Shown: positions 43,876 to 51,832, counted from the stretch's first letter. The stretch is 64,000 bases of DNA from Streptomonospora nanhaiensis (GCF_013410565.1 NZ_JACCFO010000001.1:5952001-6016000), one strand, 5' to 3'. A program made the numbers and translations. The notes: generated from the letters alone by a model not told the origin.

Positions 43876-44409
43876 TCACAGCGGGAACCGCTCGACCCGG
43901 CGGCGGGCCAGGCGGTAGGCGCTGCGGCTCCACTCGCCCTCGGCGGCGACGGAGCCGAGCAGTTCCCGGAGTTCGTTGACCGTCTCGGTGGCGGCGTTCT
44001 CGTCGCGCAGCAGGCGCCGGCGCAGCGGGGCGGCCAGCAGCGCCTGGAGCGTGTAGGCCAGCGCGCCGCAGGTCAGCGCGAGGACCAGCACCGCCGCGCC
44101 GAGGAGGGCGGCGGCCTGGGCCGCGGGCGCGGCCGCGGCGGCGCAGGCCAGGCCGGCGCCGCCGGCCAGGACCTGCACGGCCCGCACCGTGCCCAGCGCG
44201 GTGCGCGCGCGGTCGGCGCCGGCCAGCAGCTCCTCGGCGCGGGCCAGCGCGGCCTCGAAGCTCGCGGCCAGCGCCTGCTCGCGGGTCTCGTAGCGCAGGT
44301 GCACGTCGCCGCCGTGCACGGTGACGGCGTGGCCGGCGGTCGGGCCGGGCTGGTCGCCGCCGGGTGTCCGCGGGCCGCCTCCCGCGCCGGTGCCAGTGCC
44401 AGTGCTCAT
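43876..44409 (-). CDS. two-helix membrane protein coupled to a GTPase-like gene
   Basis: A 177-residue protein. Residues 1-75 are soluble with a helical stretch (REQALAASFEAALARAEELLAGADRARTALG). Two adjacent helices follow around 85-130, then a charged helical C terminus (RRRLLRDENAATETVNELRELLGSV). Its ATG overlaps the GTPase stop (ATGA), so the two are translated together and probably form a membrane complex. No family is recognised. Confidence 0.7.
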   Translation of the reverse strand: MSTGTGTGAGGGPRTPGGDQPGPTAGHAVTVHGGDVHLRYETREQALAASFEAALARAEELLAGADRARTALGTVRAVQVLAGGAGLACAAAAAPAAQAAALLGAAVLVLALTCGALAYTLQALLAAPLRRRLLRDENAATETVNELRELLGSVAAEGEWSRSAYRLARRRVERFPL

Positions 44410-45269
44410 ACCGTGTTCCCCACCAACGAGAGAAAGGAGTTCATCAGGCGCGAGGAGTGGGTGGCGTCCAGCTGCGGTGCCACCCGGACGTCGCGGCCCA
44501 CCTGGTAGGTCTCCAGCCAGCAGCTGAACGGCACCACGGCGACCCGGCGGAGGTTCATGGTGCCCACCGCCTCCACGAGGTCGGCGAGCAGCGCGGCGAA
44601 CTCCGAGTCGCCGCCGCGCCGCCCGCGCGGGATGTAGTAGTCGCGGGCGCGGTCCAGGTCGTCCCAGTACAGGTCGGCCTTTGCGGCCACCACGATCAGC
44701 CAGACGTCGGTGCGCCGGCGCCAGGCCCGGGTGAGCCGCCCGCAGATGTCGGCGAAGTCGGCCAGTTCCTCGCGGCGGTTGCGCTCGGTCAGGCTCTCCA
44801 GGGTGACCGGCTTGCCCTCGACGTCGCTGAGCGCGTTGAGGACGCCGTTCTGCTCCTCCGGCCAGATCTTGTTGTAGCCCCAGCAGACCGTGTGGATGAC
44901 CCCGGCCGGGTAGCGCCCGCCGGTCATGATCCGCTCCAGCCCGTGGGTGCGGGGGTCGCTGGCCTGGCCGGGCGGGATGTGGGTCTCGGCGCGGAAGGTC
45001 CCGCGCGGGGTGCGGATGCGCGCCCGGTGCCGCTCCACCCGGTCGCTGCGGGCGGTGGGCAGCGAGTGGTTGCGGGTGCGCCCGGTCAGGGACCGGTAGA
45101 TCATGGTCTTGCCGGCGCCGCTGTGGCCGGTGAGCGCGATGGGCACCTGGGTGCGCATCAGCGAGAAGGGCAGCATGGGCCGCATCGTGACCGGTGATGC
45201 CGCGGCGGCGGTGTCGACCGCGGCGGCGGCCCGGTCCCACCCCGCCCGCACCTCGTCCCAGAAGTCCAC
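44406..45269 (-). CDS. GTPase-like P-loop protein
   Basis: A 287-residue soluble protein. Walker A/G1 is GHSGAGKT at residues 48-55. A later hydrophobic strand runs into the G4-like motif VAAKADLY (usual form NKxD), and an apparent G5 lies near VVPFSCWLE. The N-terminal helix is amphipathic and Ala-rich. This resembles G proteins of signalling or conflict operons rather than translation GTPases. The GTG at 45269 follows GGGAC; the upstream start is not certain. It is first in an operon with two small membrane proteins, so a membrane-anchored nucleotide switch is inferred. Confidence 0.72.
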   Translation of the reverse strand: MDFWDEVRAGWDRAAAAVDTAAAASPVTMRPMLPFSLMRTQVPIALTGHSGAGKTMIYRSLTGRTRNHSLPTARSDRVERHRARIRTPRGTFRAETHIPPGQASDPRTHGLERIMTGGRYPAGVIHTVCWGYNKIWPEEQNGVLNALSDVEGKPVTLESLTERNRREELADFADICGRLTRAWRRRTDVWLIVVAAKADLYWDDLDRARDYYIPRGRRGGDSEFAALLADLVEAVGTMNLRRVAVVPFSCWLETYQVGRDVRVAPQLDATHSSRLMNSFLSLVGNTV

Positions 45270-45476
45270 AGGCGTCCCGCTTCTCGGTCCCCTCGCCGAC
45301 GGTTGGCGCCCAATTAAAGCAGGGGCCGCCGCGCCCCACCACCGGGTACGGGAGGCCGCCCCCGCCCGGTGGCGGTGCGGTGAGGAGTGAGCCGGGCGCC
45401 TTCGGGGCAGGGGAAGCCACGACGACCTGCGGCGACACGCGCCGCGGCCGTCCGCCACCGACCCAGGGGAGGGCCG

Positions 45477-46244
45477 ATGAGGGGGCCGAACCGACCCGAG
45501 GGCGGCGACGTGGGGCGCCGTGTCGCCCGCCGCCGCACCGAGCTCGGGCTCTCGCGCGAGCAGTTGGCCGAGCGTACCGGGATGGACCCCGGCTACGTGG
45601 CCTACCTGGAGGAGAACCCGGCGGAGCCCAGCCACGAGGCGCTCTACCGCCTGGCCCAGGCGCTGCGCACCTCCACCGAGTGCCTGCTGGGCGCGGGCGG
45701 CGACACCCCGCCGGGCAGCGCGGTCACCGCCGTCCCCGCCCCCGCCGGCCGCGTGCTCGGCGCGGAGGAGTGCCGGAGCCTGATCGCGCCCGGCGGCGTG
45801 GGCCGGGTCGCGTTCACCACCGCGCCCGGGGCCCCGCCCACGGTGCTGCCGGTCACCTACTCCTTCTGGCGGGGCGCGGTGGTGTTCCGCACCGAGGAGG
45901 GCGGGCTGATCGCCCGGCACGCGCCGGGGGCGATGAGCTTCGAGGTCGACCGGCTCGACGGCGCCACCGCCGAGGGCTGGAGCGTGCTCGTCACCGGGCG
46001 GGGCCGCCCGGTGACCGACGCCCGGGAGCTGGCGGACCTGCGCGCCGACACCGACGTCCGCCCGTGGGCGGGCGGTCGGCGGGAGGCGTGGATCCGCGTC
46101 GACGAGGAGTCGATCACCGGCCGCCGGGTGGGCGACCGCCGCGCCCCCCGGCCCAGGGCGGCCGACACCGACGCCGACAGCGAAACCGGCACCGGCGCGC
46201 AGGCGCCGGGCGCGGGCCGCGAGGCCGGGGGCCGCACCGGCTGA
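45477..46244 (+). CDS. XRE-type helix-turn-helix protein fused to a PNPOx-like flavin domain
   Basis: A 255-residue fusion. Residues about 12-72 form an XRE helix-turn-helix (VGRRVARRRTELGLSREQLAERTGMDPGYVAYLEEN). Residues about 95-215 form a split-barrel pyridoxamine-oxidase-like domain (GVGRVAFTTAPGAPPTVLPVTYSFWRGAVVFRTEEGGLIARH, then WSVLVTGRGRPV). The ATG follows GGGGAGGG. Such fusions are common in actinomycetes and may sense flavin, F420 or redox state. It is divergent from the GTPase operon and convergent with the SDR, so its targets are unclear. Confidence 0.85.
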   Translation: MRGPNRPEGGDVGRRVARRRTELGLSREQLAERTGMDPGYVAYLEENPAEPSHEALYRLAQALRTSTECLLGAGGDTPPGSAVTAVPAPAGRVLGAEECRSLIAPGGVGRVAFTTAPGAPPTVLPVTYSFWRGAVVFRTEEGGLIARHAPGAMSFEVDRLDGATAEGWSVLVTGRGRPVTDARELADLRADTDVRPWAGGRREAWIRVDEESITGRRVGDRRAPRPRAADTDADSETGTGAQAPGAGREAGGRTG

Positions 46245-46282
46245 GGGCGGGCGCCGCCCCGGGAGCGCGGCGGCGCCGCGCC

Positions 46283-47039
46283 TCAGCGCGTGAGCTGCCG
46301 GCCGCCCGCGACCGACAGCACCTCGCCGTTGACGTGGCCGTTGGCGCCCGAGCCGAGGAAGACGGCCGCGGCGGCGACGTCCTCGGGCGTGCAGATGCGG
46401 CCGGTGGGGGTCTGCCGGCTCTCGGACTCCACGGCCTCCCGGCCCAGCCAGGGGGTGTTCAGCGCGCTCGGTCAGCGTGAATCCGGGGCGAACCACGTTG
46501 GTCAGCACGCCGTGGCGGGCCTCGCGCACGGCCAGGACGCGCGCCGCCGCCTCCAGGGCGCCCTTGGCGGCGGGGTAGCCGGTGGGCCCGGCCATCGGCT
46601 GGTCGACCACGTCGGAGGAGACGAGCACGATCCGCCCCCACCCGGCGCGGCGCATCCCCGGCAGCACCGCCTCCACGGTGGCAAGGGGGCCCGAGACGTT
46701 GGCGGTCAGCACGGCGGCCAGGGCCGCCCAGTCCTGGTCGTGGGAGGCGGGCCAGGCCACGGCGTTGGCCACCAGTACGTCGACGCCGCCGAAGGCGGCC
46801 TCCACCTCGGCCGCGGCGCGGGCGACCGAGTCGGGGTCGGCCTGGTCCAGGCGGACCGGGCGGGCGGTGCCGCCGGCCTCGGCGATCTCCCCGGCGGTCT
46901 TCTCGGCCGCGGCGCGGTTGGTGTGCCAGCCCACCGCCACCGCCGCGCCCTCGGCGGCGAACGCGGCGGCGACGGCGCGCCCGATCGCGCCCGAGCCGCC
47001 GGTGACGAACGCTGTCCTGCCGGTGAGTCCGGTTTCCAT
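46283..47039 (-). pseudogene. short-chain dehydrogenase/reductase with a frameshift in its last third
   Basis: About 252 codons. The ATG at 47039 follows AGGAGGT. The N-terminal part has TGGSGAIGRA, NAVAW, a catalytic Ser in VLVSSDVV and Y-x-x-x-K in GYPAAKGALEAAAR, up to RPGFTLTER. There the frame shifts (near 46462-46466). One extra base explains it: the next frame gives LNTPWLGREAV, TPTGRICTPEDVAAAAVFLGS and the SDR ending GEVLSVAGGRQLTR before TGA at 46283. As read, the enzyme would end in a long nonsense tail. It is divergent from the MarR gene over a palindromic operator, so it was presumably the MarR target. Lesion or sequencing error cannot be told apart here. Confidence 0.8.
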
Positions 47040-47057
47040 GCGCACCTCCTGGTGTCG

Positions 47058-47103
47058 TTAGCCGAACATCATTTAGTCGGCTAATGAATAGCCGACTATA
47101 CAT
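47058..47103. promoter_or_regulatory. MarR operator and promoter, nested inverted repeats
   Basis: A perfect dyad with ten-base arms TAGTCGGCTA and TAGCCGACTA around ATGAA (47074-47098) overlaps a second dyad TTAGCCGA...TCGGCTAA (47058-47084). TATACAT (47097-47103) fits a -10 box for marR, whose start is 16 bases away. Repressor binding would block both marR and the divergent SDR gene. Confidence 0.75.
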
Positions 47104-47118
47104 CAGTAGCATGGGCGG

Positions 47119-47580
47119 GTGAACAGGGACGAGGCGATGCGCGTCAACCGGGCGCTGACCAAGACGGGCAAGCTCTACCGCGCGGTGCGCGCCCGCAAGC
47201 TCGCCGCGCTGGACCTGCATCCGGGCCAGGACGTGCTGCTGTGGCTGCTGGCCGAGGAGGAGGACGGCATGACCGTCTCCCAGCTCGCGGCCCGCGTGGG
47301 GGTGGAGCCGCCCACCGCGACCCGCAGCCTGGCCCGTATGGAGAAGCGCGGCCTGTTCCGGCGCGAGCCGGTGCCCGCCGACCGCCGCCAGGTGCGCATC
47401 GTGCTGACCGAGGAGGCCCGGCGCCTGCTCCCGGCGATCGAGGCCGCCTGGGTCGAACTCGCCGACGAGGTGGTGGGCGACCTTCCGCCCGAGCAGCGCG
47501 CGGCGGTGGTGGCCGCCCTGGAGCACGCCAACGACCGCATGCGCGCCCAGGTCGGCGCGGCGGAGCCGGCCGAGGACTAA
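47119..47580 (+). CDS. MarR family transcriptional regulator
   Basis: A 153-residue MarR regulator with the winged helix at about residues 45-105 (MTVSQLAARVGVEPPTATRSLARMEKRGLFRREPVPADRRQVRIVLTEEG-like stretch) between N- and C-terminal dimerisation helices. The GTG at 47119 follows GGGCGG at short range. It overlaps its own operator in the divergent spacer, so autorepression is likely. Typical ligands are phenolic or toxic small molecules; the SDR across the operator is the obvious target. Confidence 0.9.
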   Translation: MNRDEAMRVNRALTKTGKLYRAVRARKLAALDLHPGQDVLLWLLAEEEDGMTVSQLAARVGVEPPTATRSLARMEKRGLFRREPVPADRRQVRIVLTEEARRLLPAIEAAWVELADEVVGDLPPEQRAAVVAALEHANDRMRAQVGAAEPAED

Positions 47581-47617
47581 AGGGCCCGCCCCGAAGCACT
47601 GGCACCGGCGGCGGCGC

Positions 47618-47645
47618 GGGCGGCCCCCCGAGGGGCGGGCCGCCC
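47618..47645. terminator. bidirectional terminator after the MarR gene
   Basis: Nine-base arms GGGCGGCCC and GGGCCGCCC enclose ten bases between convergent genes. Confidence 0.55.
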
Positions 47646-47663
47646 GGCCGGCGCCGAAGGCCC

Positions 47664-48056
47664 CTACTCCTCGGGGCGGCCGCCCGGAGCGGCCGCGGCC
47701 TCGCGGCGGCGGGGCGCCCAGGCCATGGCCAGCGCGCCCGCCAGCACGCCGACGGCGGCGCCGGCCGCGGCCCACGTCCAGGGCGGGGCGGCCGCGGCGT
47801 CACCGGACGCCCCGTAGTCGGGGATGTCGGCCGGGTCGCCGTAGGAGCCCCGGCGGTCGACGGTGGAGCCGTCGGCCCAGCCGTCGCCCATGTCGCAGTT
47901 GACCCGGTCGTGCGCGGGCGCGCCGCCCGGGGCGGGGGCGGGCGGCGCGGACGCGGCGGGAGCGGGGGCGGGGTCGGCCGCTGCGGCGGCCGGCGGGGCC
48001 GATGCCGCCAGGACGGCGGCGGCCAGCGCCGCGCCGGCGGTGCGGAGGACGGTCAC
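47664..48056 (-). CDS. small cell-envelope protein with signal peptide and C-terminal anchor
   Basis: A 130-residue protein. An Ala-rich signal peptide ends near residue 26 (AAAAA). A Pro/Ala-rich spacer and a short acidic domain with one Cys (VNCDMGDGWADGSTVDRRGSYGDP) follow, and then a C-terminal helix (WTWAAAGAAVGVLAGALAMAWA) and an Arg-rich tail. That arrangement fits a surface-exposed anchored protein. The GTG at 48056 follows AGGAGAAG. The family is not recognised. Confidence 0.65.
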   Translation of the reverse strand: MTVLRTAGAALAAAVLAASAPPAAAAADPAPAPAASAPPAPAPGGAPAHDRVNCDMGDGWADGSTVDRRGSYGDPADIPDYGASGDAAAAPPWTWAAAGAAVGVLAGALAMAWAPRRREAAAAPGGRPEE

Positions 48057-48261
48057 GAAGGCTTCTCCTCTTCGGGCGCGCGGTGGGCGGCGGCACGACC
48101 GCGCGGGGAGGGCGCGGGCGCCGGTGAAGGCGCGCGGCGCCGCCCCGCGCGGTCACCGCGACCCCTTCCCGGGGCGGCCCCGGCCACACGCGGGTCCGCC
48201 GGGGCGCGGGCCGCCGGCGGGGTCCGCCGCGACACGCCGGTCCTATTTCCTACTTTTCAGA

Positions 48262-48290
48262 TTGACAAAGATCGGTAGAGCGGTGAGGAT
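48262..48290 (+). promoter_or_regulatory. promoter of the organosulfur operon
   Basis: TTGACA (48262-48267), a 17-base spacer and GAGGAT (48285-48290) make a good housekeeping-type promoter, giving a leader of about 175 bases. Confidence 0.55.
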
Positions 48291-48372
48291 GGCGGCAGTC
48301 GGCTCGGAACTTCGACTGCGAGCCGGCGCCGCGGCGCTTTCTTTCGTAGAAGATCCAGGGCGCCGCCGATCC

Positions 48373-48408
48373 GGGCCGGGACCGCACTCTCCGCTGCGGT
48401 CCCGGCCC
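48373..48408 (+). promoter_or_regulatory. leader hairpin before the LLM monooxygenase gene
   Basis: 14-bp arms (GGGCCGGGACCGCA and its complement) around eight bases lie about 80 bases downstream of the likely start of transcription and 65 upstream of the GTG. It could be an attenuator controlling the sulfur genes; there is no T-run. Confidence 0.45.
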
Positions 48409-48472
48409 GCCGCGATCCCGTGCACCGCCGCCCGCTCCCGGGCGGCAGGTCCCAGCCGAGAGGACGACTGCC

Positions 48473-49498
48473 GTGGCCGTGGCGCTGCACTGGCGCCTGC
48501 CCGCCCGGGGCGCCGACCAGGGGACGGGGGCCGTGCCCACCCGCGCCCAGAGCGAACGCGCGGTCGGCCTGTTCCGCGCCTTCGCCCGCGCCGCCGCCGA
48601 CCACGGGTTCACCGGGGTGGCCACCGCGCCCGAGCGGTGGAGCCAGGACGCCTGGATCAGCGCGGCGCGCCTGGCCGACGAGGCGCGCACCCTCACCTTC
48701 CTGCTGGCCCTGCGCCCCGGCCTGATGCCGCCCGCCCTGGGCGCCCAGCTCGCCGACACCTACCAGCGGCTCAGCGGCGGCCGGGTGCTGCTGCACGTCG
48801 TCGCCGACGACGAGCCCGGCGCCGGGGGAGCCGGCGACCCCCGCCGCGCCGACGCCTTCCTCGGCGCCATCGCCCGCTACCGCGCCGACGCCGACCTCGC
48901 CGCCGCCGCGGGCGCCATGGGGCGCAGCCCCGACTTCCCGCCCGTCTACCTGGGCGGGTACTCCCCGGCGGCGCTGGAGGTCGCGGCCCGCCACGCCGAC
49001 GTGTGCCTGCTGCCGGCCCGCCCGCGCGGCGCGCTGCGGCGCGCCCTGGACCGCGCCCGGGCCCTGGCCGAGCGCGCGGGGCGCCGACCGGCCTTCGGCA
49101 CCCGGTTGCACGTGGTCACGCGCGACACCGAACTGGAGGCCCGCCGGCACGCCGGGCCGCTGATCGCGGGCACCGGGCCGCGCGGCCGGCGGCTGCCCGC
49201 CGCCGCGCCGGCGCGCGCGGGCGCGGTGCCCCGCGCGCCGGCCGGGACCGCGCCGGGGCGCGCCCTGCCCCGGCCCGCCGCACGGCCGGGCGAGGGCGCG
49301 GCCGTGCTGGTGGGCAGCCACCGGCAGGTGGCCGACCGCATCGCCGAGTACGCCGACGCCGGGATCACCCACTTCGTCCTTAGCGGCGACCCGGCGCTGG
49401 AGGAGGTGCACCACTTCGGCGCCGGGGTGCTGCCGCTGCTGGGCGAGCGCGGCCTGTGGCGCCCGGCCGCGGCCGCGCCCGCCGCCGCGCCGAGGTAG
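48473..49498 (+). CDS. LLM-class flavin-dependent monooxygenase, alkanesulfonate (SsuD)-like
   Basis: A 341-residue luciferase-like flavin monooxygenase. Marks are FARAAADHGFTGVATAP, TLTFLLALRPGLMPPALGAQLADTYQRLSGGRVLLHVVADDEP, PPVYLGGYSPAALEVAARHADVCLLPARP and the ending VLVGSHRQVADRIAEYADAGITHFVLSG. This matches the SsuD group, which uses FMNH2 and O2 to release sulfite from alkanesulfonates. It is about 40 residues shorter than SsuD, mainly before the C-terminal block, where a low-complexity Ala/Pro/Arg stretch sits. The GTG at 48473 follows GAGAGGA. It leads a run with cysteine dioxygenase and rhodanese genes. Confidence 0.85.
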   Translation: MAVALHWRLPARGADQGTGAVPTRAQSERAVGLFRAFARAAADHGFTGVATAPERWSQDAWISAARLADEARTLTFLLALRPGLMPPALGAQLADTYQRLSGGRVLLHVVADDEPGAGGAGDPRRADAFLGAIARYRADADLAAAAGAMGRSPDFPPVYLGGYSPAALEVAARHADVCLLPARPRGALRRALDRARALAERAGRRPAFGTRLHVVTRDTELEARRHAGPLIAGTGPRGRRLPAAAPARAGAVPRAPAGTAPGRALPRPAARPGEGAAVLVGSHRQVADRIAEYADAGITHFVLSGDPALEEVHHFGAGVLPLLGERGLWRPAAAAPAAAPR

Positions 49499-49692
49499 CC
49501 GGTACAGGACGGATCAGCGCCCCGCGCCGCAGGCGGCCGGGGCCGGGGGAGCGACGAGAGGGGGTGGCGGCCGTGGCGGAGGCGCGGTCGGCGGCGGCGC
49601 TGCGCGCGGCCGTGTTCGACGAGCGGTGTCGCCGGCGCGCGCCGCACCGGCACCCGCCACGTCCGCTCGTCCCGCCTGGAAAGGCAACCGCC

Positions 49693-50223
49693 ATGACCGC
49701 CGTAGTCCAGCCACCGGCACCCACCCCGCTGACCCTCGACCGCCTGGTCGAACTCACCGCCCGCACCGCCGAGGAGGTGCGGCGCGGCCTGCACGCCGTC
49801 CGCTACGACACCCGCAACCGCTGGTCGATGCGCCTGAGCACCGACGCCTACGTCGACCTGTGGCTCATCTCCTGGACCCAGGACCAGGCCACCGCCCTGC
49901 ACGACCACGCCGGCTCGCTCGGCGCCCTCACCGTGGTCCACGGCGACCTCACCGAGCACCACTGGACCGGCCGCCTGGCCCGGCGCGAGCTGCCCCAGGG
50001 CACCGGCGCCGCCTTCCCGCTGGGCCACGTGCACGACGTGGTCAACCTGGCGCCGGCCCCGGCCGTCAGCGTGCACGCCTACTCGCCGCCGCTGACCGCG
50101 ATGTCCTACTACCGGGTCGACGACAGCGGCGCGCTGCGCCGCACCCACAGCACCCTCACCGACGACCCCGAACCGGCCGCCCCGACCGTCGCCTCCGTGC
50201 CGCTGCTGCGGGAGGACGCGTGA
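49693..50223 (+). CDS. cdo: cysteine dioxygenase family protein
   Basis: A 176-residue cupin of the cysteine dioxygenase type, which oxidises cysteine (or a related thiol) to the sulfinic acid with Fe(II) and O2. Iron ligands are seen as His-x-His in TALHDHAGSLGALTVVHGDL, and the third His in LGHVHDVVN. The Tyr/Ser region MSYYRVDDSG closes the cupin. The ATG at 49693 follows GGAAAGG. Its stop overlaps the rhodanese start (GTGA). The neighbours suggest that sulfite and thiosulfate metabolism follow. Confidence 0.92.
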   Translation: MTAVVQPPAPTPLTLDRLVELTARTAEEVRRGLHAVRYDTRNRWSMRLSTDAYVDLWLISWTQDQATALHDHAGSLGALTVVHGDLTEHHWTGRLARRELPQGTGAAFPLGHVHDVVNLAPAPAVSVHAYSPPLTAMSYYRVDDSGALRRTHSTLTDDPEPAAPTVASVPLLREDA

Positions 50224-50633
50224 GCGCCGGCGCCGTGCCGCCGGGCGGCGCGGTGGCGCGGCTGCTTGAGCGGCGCCGCGCCCGGCTGGTGCGGCTGGCC
50301 CCGCGCGAGGCCGCCCGCGCCCGGGACGAGGGTGCGGTGCTGGTGGACATCCGCCCCCAGGCCGACCGGGCCGCCGAGGGCGCGATCCCCGGCGCGCTGG
50401 TCGTGGAGCGCAACGTCCTGGAGTGGCGGCTGGACCCCACCAGCCCCGACCGGCTGCCCGGCCCCGCCGGATCCGCCGACACGCGCGTGGTGCTGTTCTG
50501 CAACGAGGGCTACGCCTCCAGCCTGGCTGCTGCCGACCTGCTGGACCTCGGCCGGCCCGGTGCCACCGACATGGTCGGCGGCTTCCGCGCCTGGGCCGCC
50601 GAGGGCCTGCCGGTGGTCCCGCCCGGCGCCTGA
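50220..50633 (+). CDS. rhodanese-like sulfurtransferase
   Basis: A 137-residue single rhodanese domain. The active-site loop is VLFCNEGYASS with catalytic Cys near residue 97. Other marks are VLVDIRPQADRAAEGAIPGALVVERNVLEWRLDP. The GTG lies in the cysteine dioxygenase stop, so both are translated together. It would transfer sulfane sulfur produced by cysteine catabolism to a thiol acceptor. Cysteine dioxygenase plus rhodanese pairs are common in actinomycetes. Confidence 0.92.
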   Translation: MSAGAVPPGGAVARLLERRRARLVRLAPREAARARDEGAVLVDIRPQADRAAEGAIPGALVVERNVLEWRLDPTSPDRLPGPAGSADTRVVLFCNEGYASSLAAADLLDLGRPGATDMVGGFRAWAAEGLPVVPPGA

Positions 50634-50672
50634 GCGCGCCGGGCGGGACCACCGGCAGGGCCCCGCCCGCAC

Positions 50673-50710
50673 GCGCGGGCCGCCGCCCCGGGGGAGGCGG
50701 CGGCCCGCGC
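50673..50710. terminator. bidirectional terminator between rhodanese and aldo/keto reductase genes
   Basis: 15-bp arms (GCGCGGGCCGCCGCC and its complement) around eight bases. Confidence 0.75.
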
Positions 50711-50734
50711 GGCGGCGGGCGGGCCGGAGCGCGG

Positions 50735-51712
50735 TTACCAGCGGTGGTGCACCTGGGGGCGCACCAGGTCGTCGTAGACCGCGCGCACGGCGTCGTGGAC
50801 CGGGGCGGGCAGGGGGGCGAACCCGGCCGCGGCGGCGTTGGCGCGGGCCTGGTCGGCGTTGCGCGCGCCGGGGATCACCGTGCTCACGCCCGGCTGGTCC
50901 AGGATCCAGCGCAGCGCGAACTGCGCCATGGTCATGCCCTCGGGCACCAGCGGGCGTAGGCGGTCCACCGCCGCCAGGCCGGTGCGGAAGTCCACGCCCG
51001 AGAACGTCTCGCCGACGTCGAACGCCTCGCCCGCGCGGTTGAAGTTGCGGTGGTCGTCCTCGGCGAAGGAGGTGTCGGCGCCGAAGCGGCCGGACAGCAG
51101 CCCGCTGGCCAGCGGCACCCGCGCGATGACGCCCACCCCGGCCGCCCGCGCCGCCGGCAGCACCCGCTCCAGCGGCCTGTGCCGGAACGCGTTGAGGATG
51201 ATCTGGACGGTGGCGACGTTGGGGCGCGCGATCGCGGCCAGCGCCTCGTCGCAGGTCTCGACGCTGACCCCGTAGGCGCGCATGCGGCCCTCGGCGACCA
51301 TCGCGTCCAGGGTGTCGAACACCGCGTCGGCGGCGTAGACGGCCGGGGGCGGGCAGTGCAGCTGCACCAGGTCGAGGGTGTCCACGCCGAGGTTGGCGCG
51401 GGAGCGGTCGTTCCACGCCCGCAGGTTGTCGGCGTGGTAGTTGGCGGGGTCCTGCTCGACGCGCCGGCCCATCTTGGTGGCCGCCGTCAGGCCGGGCCGC
51501 TCCGCGAGGAGTTCGCCGACCAGCCGCTCGCTGCGGCCGTCGCCGTAGACGTCGGCGGTGTCGAAGAAGGTGACCCCGGCGTCGGCCGCCGCGCGCAGTG
51601 CCGCCCGCGCGTCGTCCTCGTCGACGTGCCCCCACGAGGCGCCGATCTGCCAGGCGCCGAACCCGACGGCGCTGACACCGGTCCCGGTCCTGCCCAGTGT
51701 GCGTTCTTCCAT
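50735..51712 (-). CDS. aldo/keto reductase
   Basis: A 325-residue NADPH-dependent (alpha/beta)8 oxidoreductase. The catalytic tetrad is visible as Asp in FFDTADVYGDGRSE with its Tyr, Lys in TAATKMGR, and His in DLVQLHCPP. The NADPH-binding C-terminal segment is VIPGARNADQARANAAAA. The ATG at 51712 is followed upstream by only a weak AGGAT. A CelR-like box lies 25 bases upstream of the start, shared with the divergent aconitase gene. It may reduce a sugar or its aldehyde; the substrate is not shown by sequence. Confidence 0.9.
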   Translation of the reverse strand: MEERTLGRTGTGVSAVGFGAWQIGASWGHVDEDDARAALRAAADAGVTFFDTADVYGDGRSERLVGELLAERPGLTAATKMGRRVEQDPANYHADNLRAWNDRSRANLGVDTLDLVQLHCPPPAVYAADAVFDTLDAMVAEGRMRAYGVSVETCDEALAAIARPNVATVQIILNAFRHRPLERVLPAARAAGVGVIARVPLASGLLSGRFGADTSFAEDDHRNFNRAGEAFDVGETFSGVDFRTGLAAVDRLRPLVPEGMTMAQFALRWILDQPGVSTVIPGARNADQARANAAAAGFAPLPAPVHDAVRAVYDDLVRPQVHHRW

Positions 51713-51736
51713 GGCAGCCGATCCTACGGCCCCGCT

Positions 51737-51750
51737 TGGAAGCGCTCCCA
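51737..51750. promoter_or_regulatory. CelR/CebR-like LacI-family operator
   Basis: TGGAAGCGCTCCCA differs at one base from the 14-base box TGGGAGCGCTCCCA bound by Thermobifida CelR and Streptomyces CebR, cellobiose-responsive repressors. It lies 25 bases before the aldo/keto reductase start and 83 before the aconitase start. Confidence 0.65.
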
Positions 51751-51832
51751 CCGTCGTGGCCCCCGCGGGCGGCACGGGGCGCGGTTTGCCGCCGGCGCGC
51801 GCGGTCAGCCGTGCGGGAAGAGGAGGAGCGCC

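Larger units (their letters stand above)
48057..48472. other. intergenic region upstream of the organosulfur operon
   Basis: No gene is supported. The left 180 bases are GC-rich leader of the small envelope protein gene. Positions 48240-48310 are AT-richer and contain a promoter (48262-48290). A hairpin at 48373-48408 lies in the resulting leader. I looked for a short Cys-containing leader peptide such as precedes many actinobacterial sulfur genes and found none with a proper stop. Confidence 0.5.

Noticed and set aside
48240-48472. Riboswitch or Cys leader peptide before the sulfur genes
   Set aside because: No short stop-terminated ORF and no recognisable SAM or other aptamer core could be found, only one hairpin.
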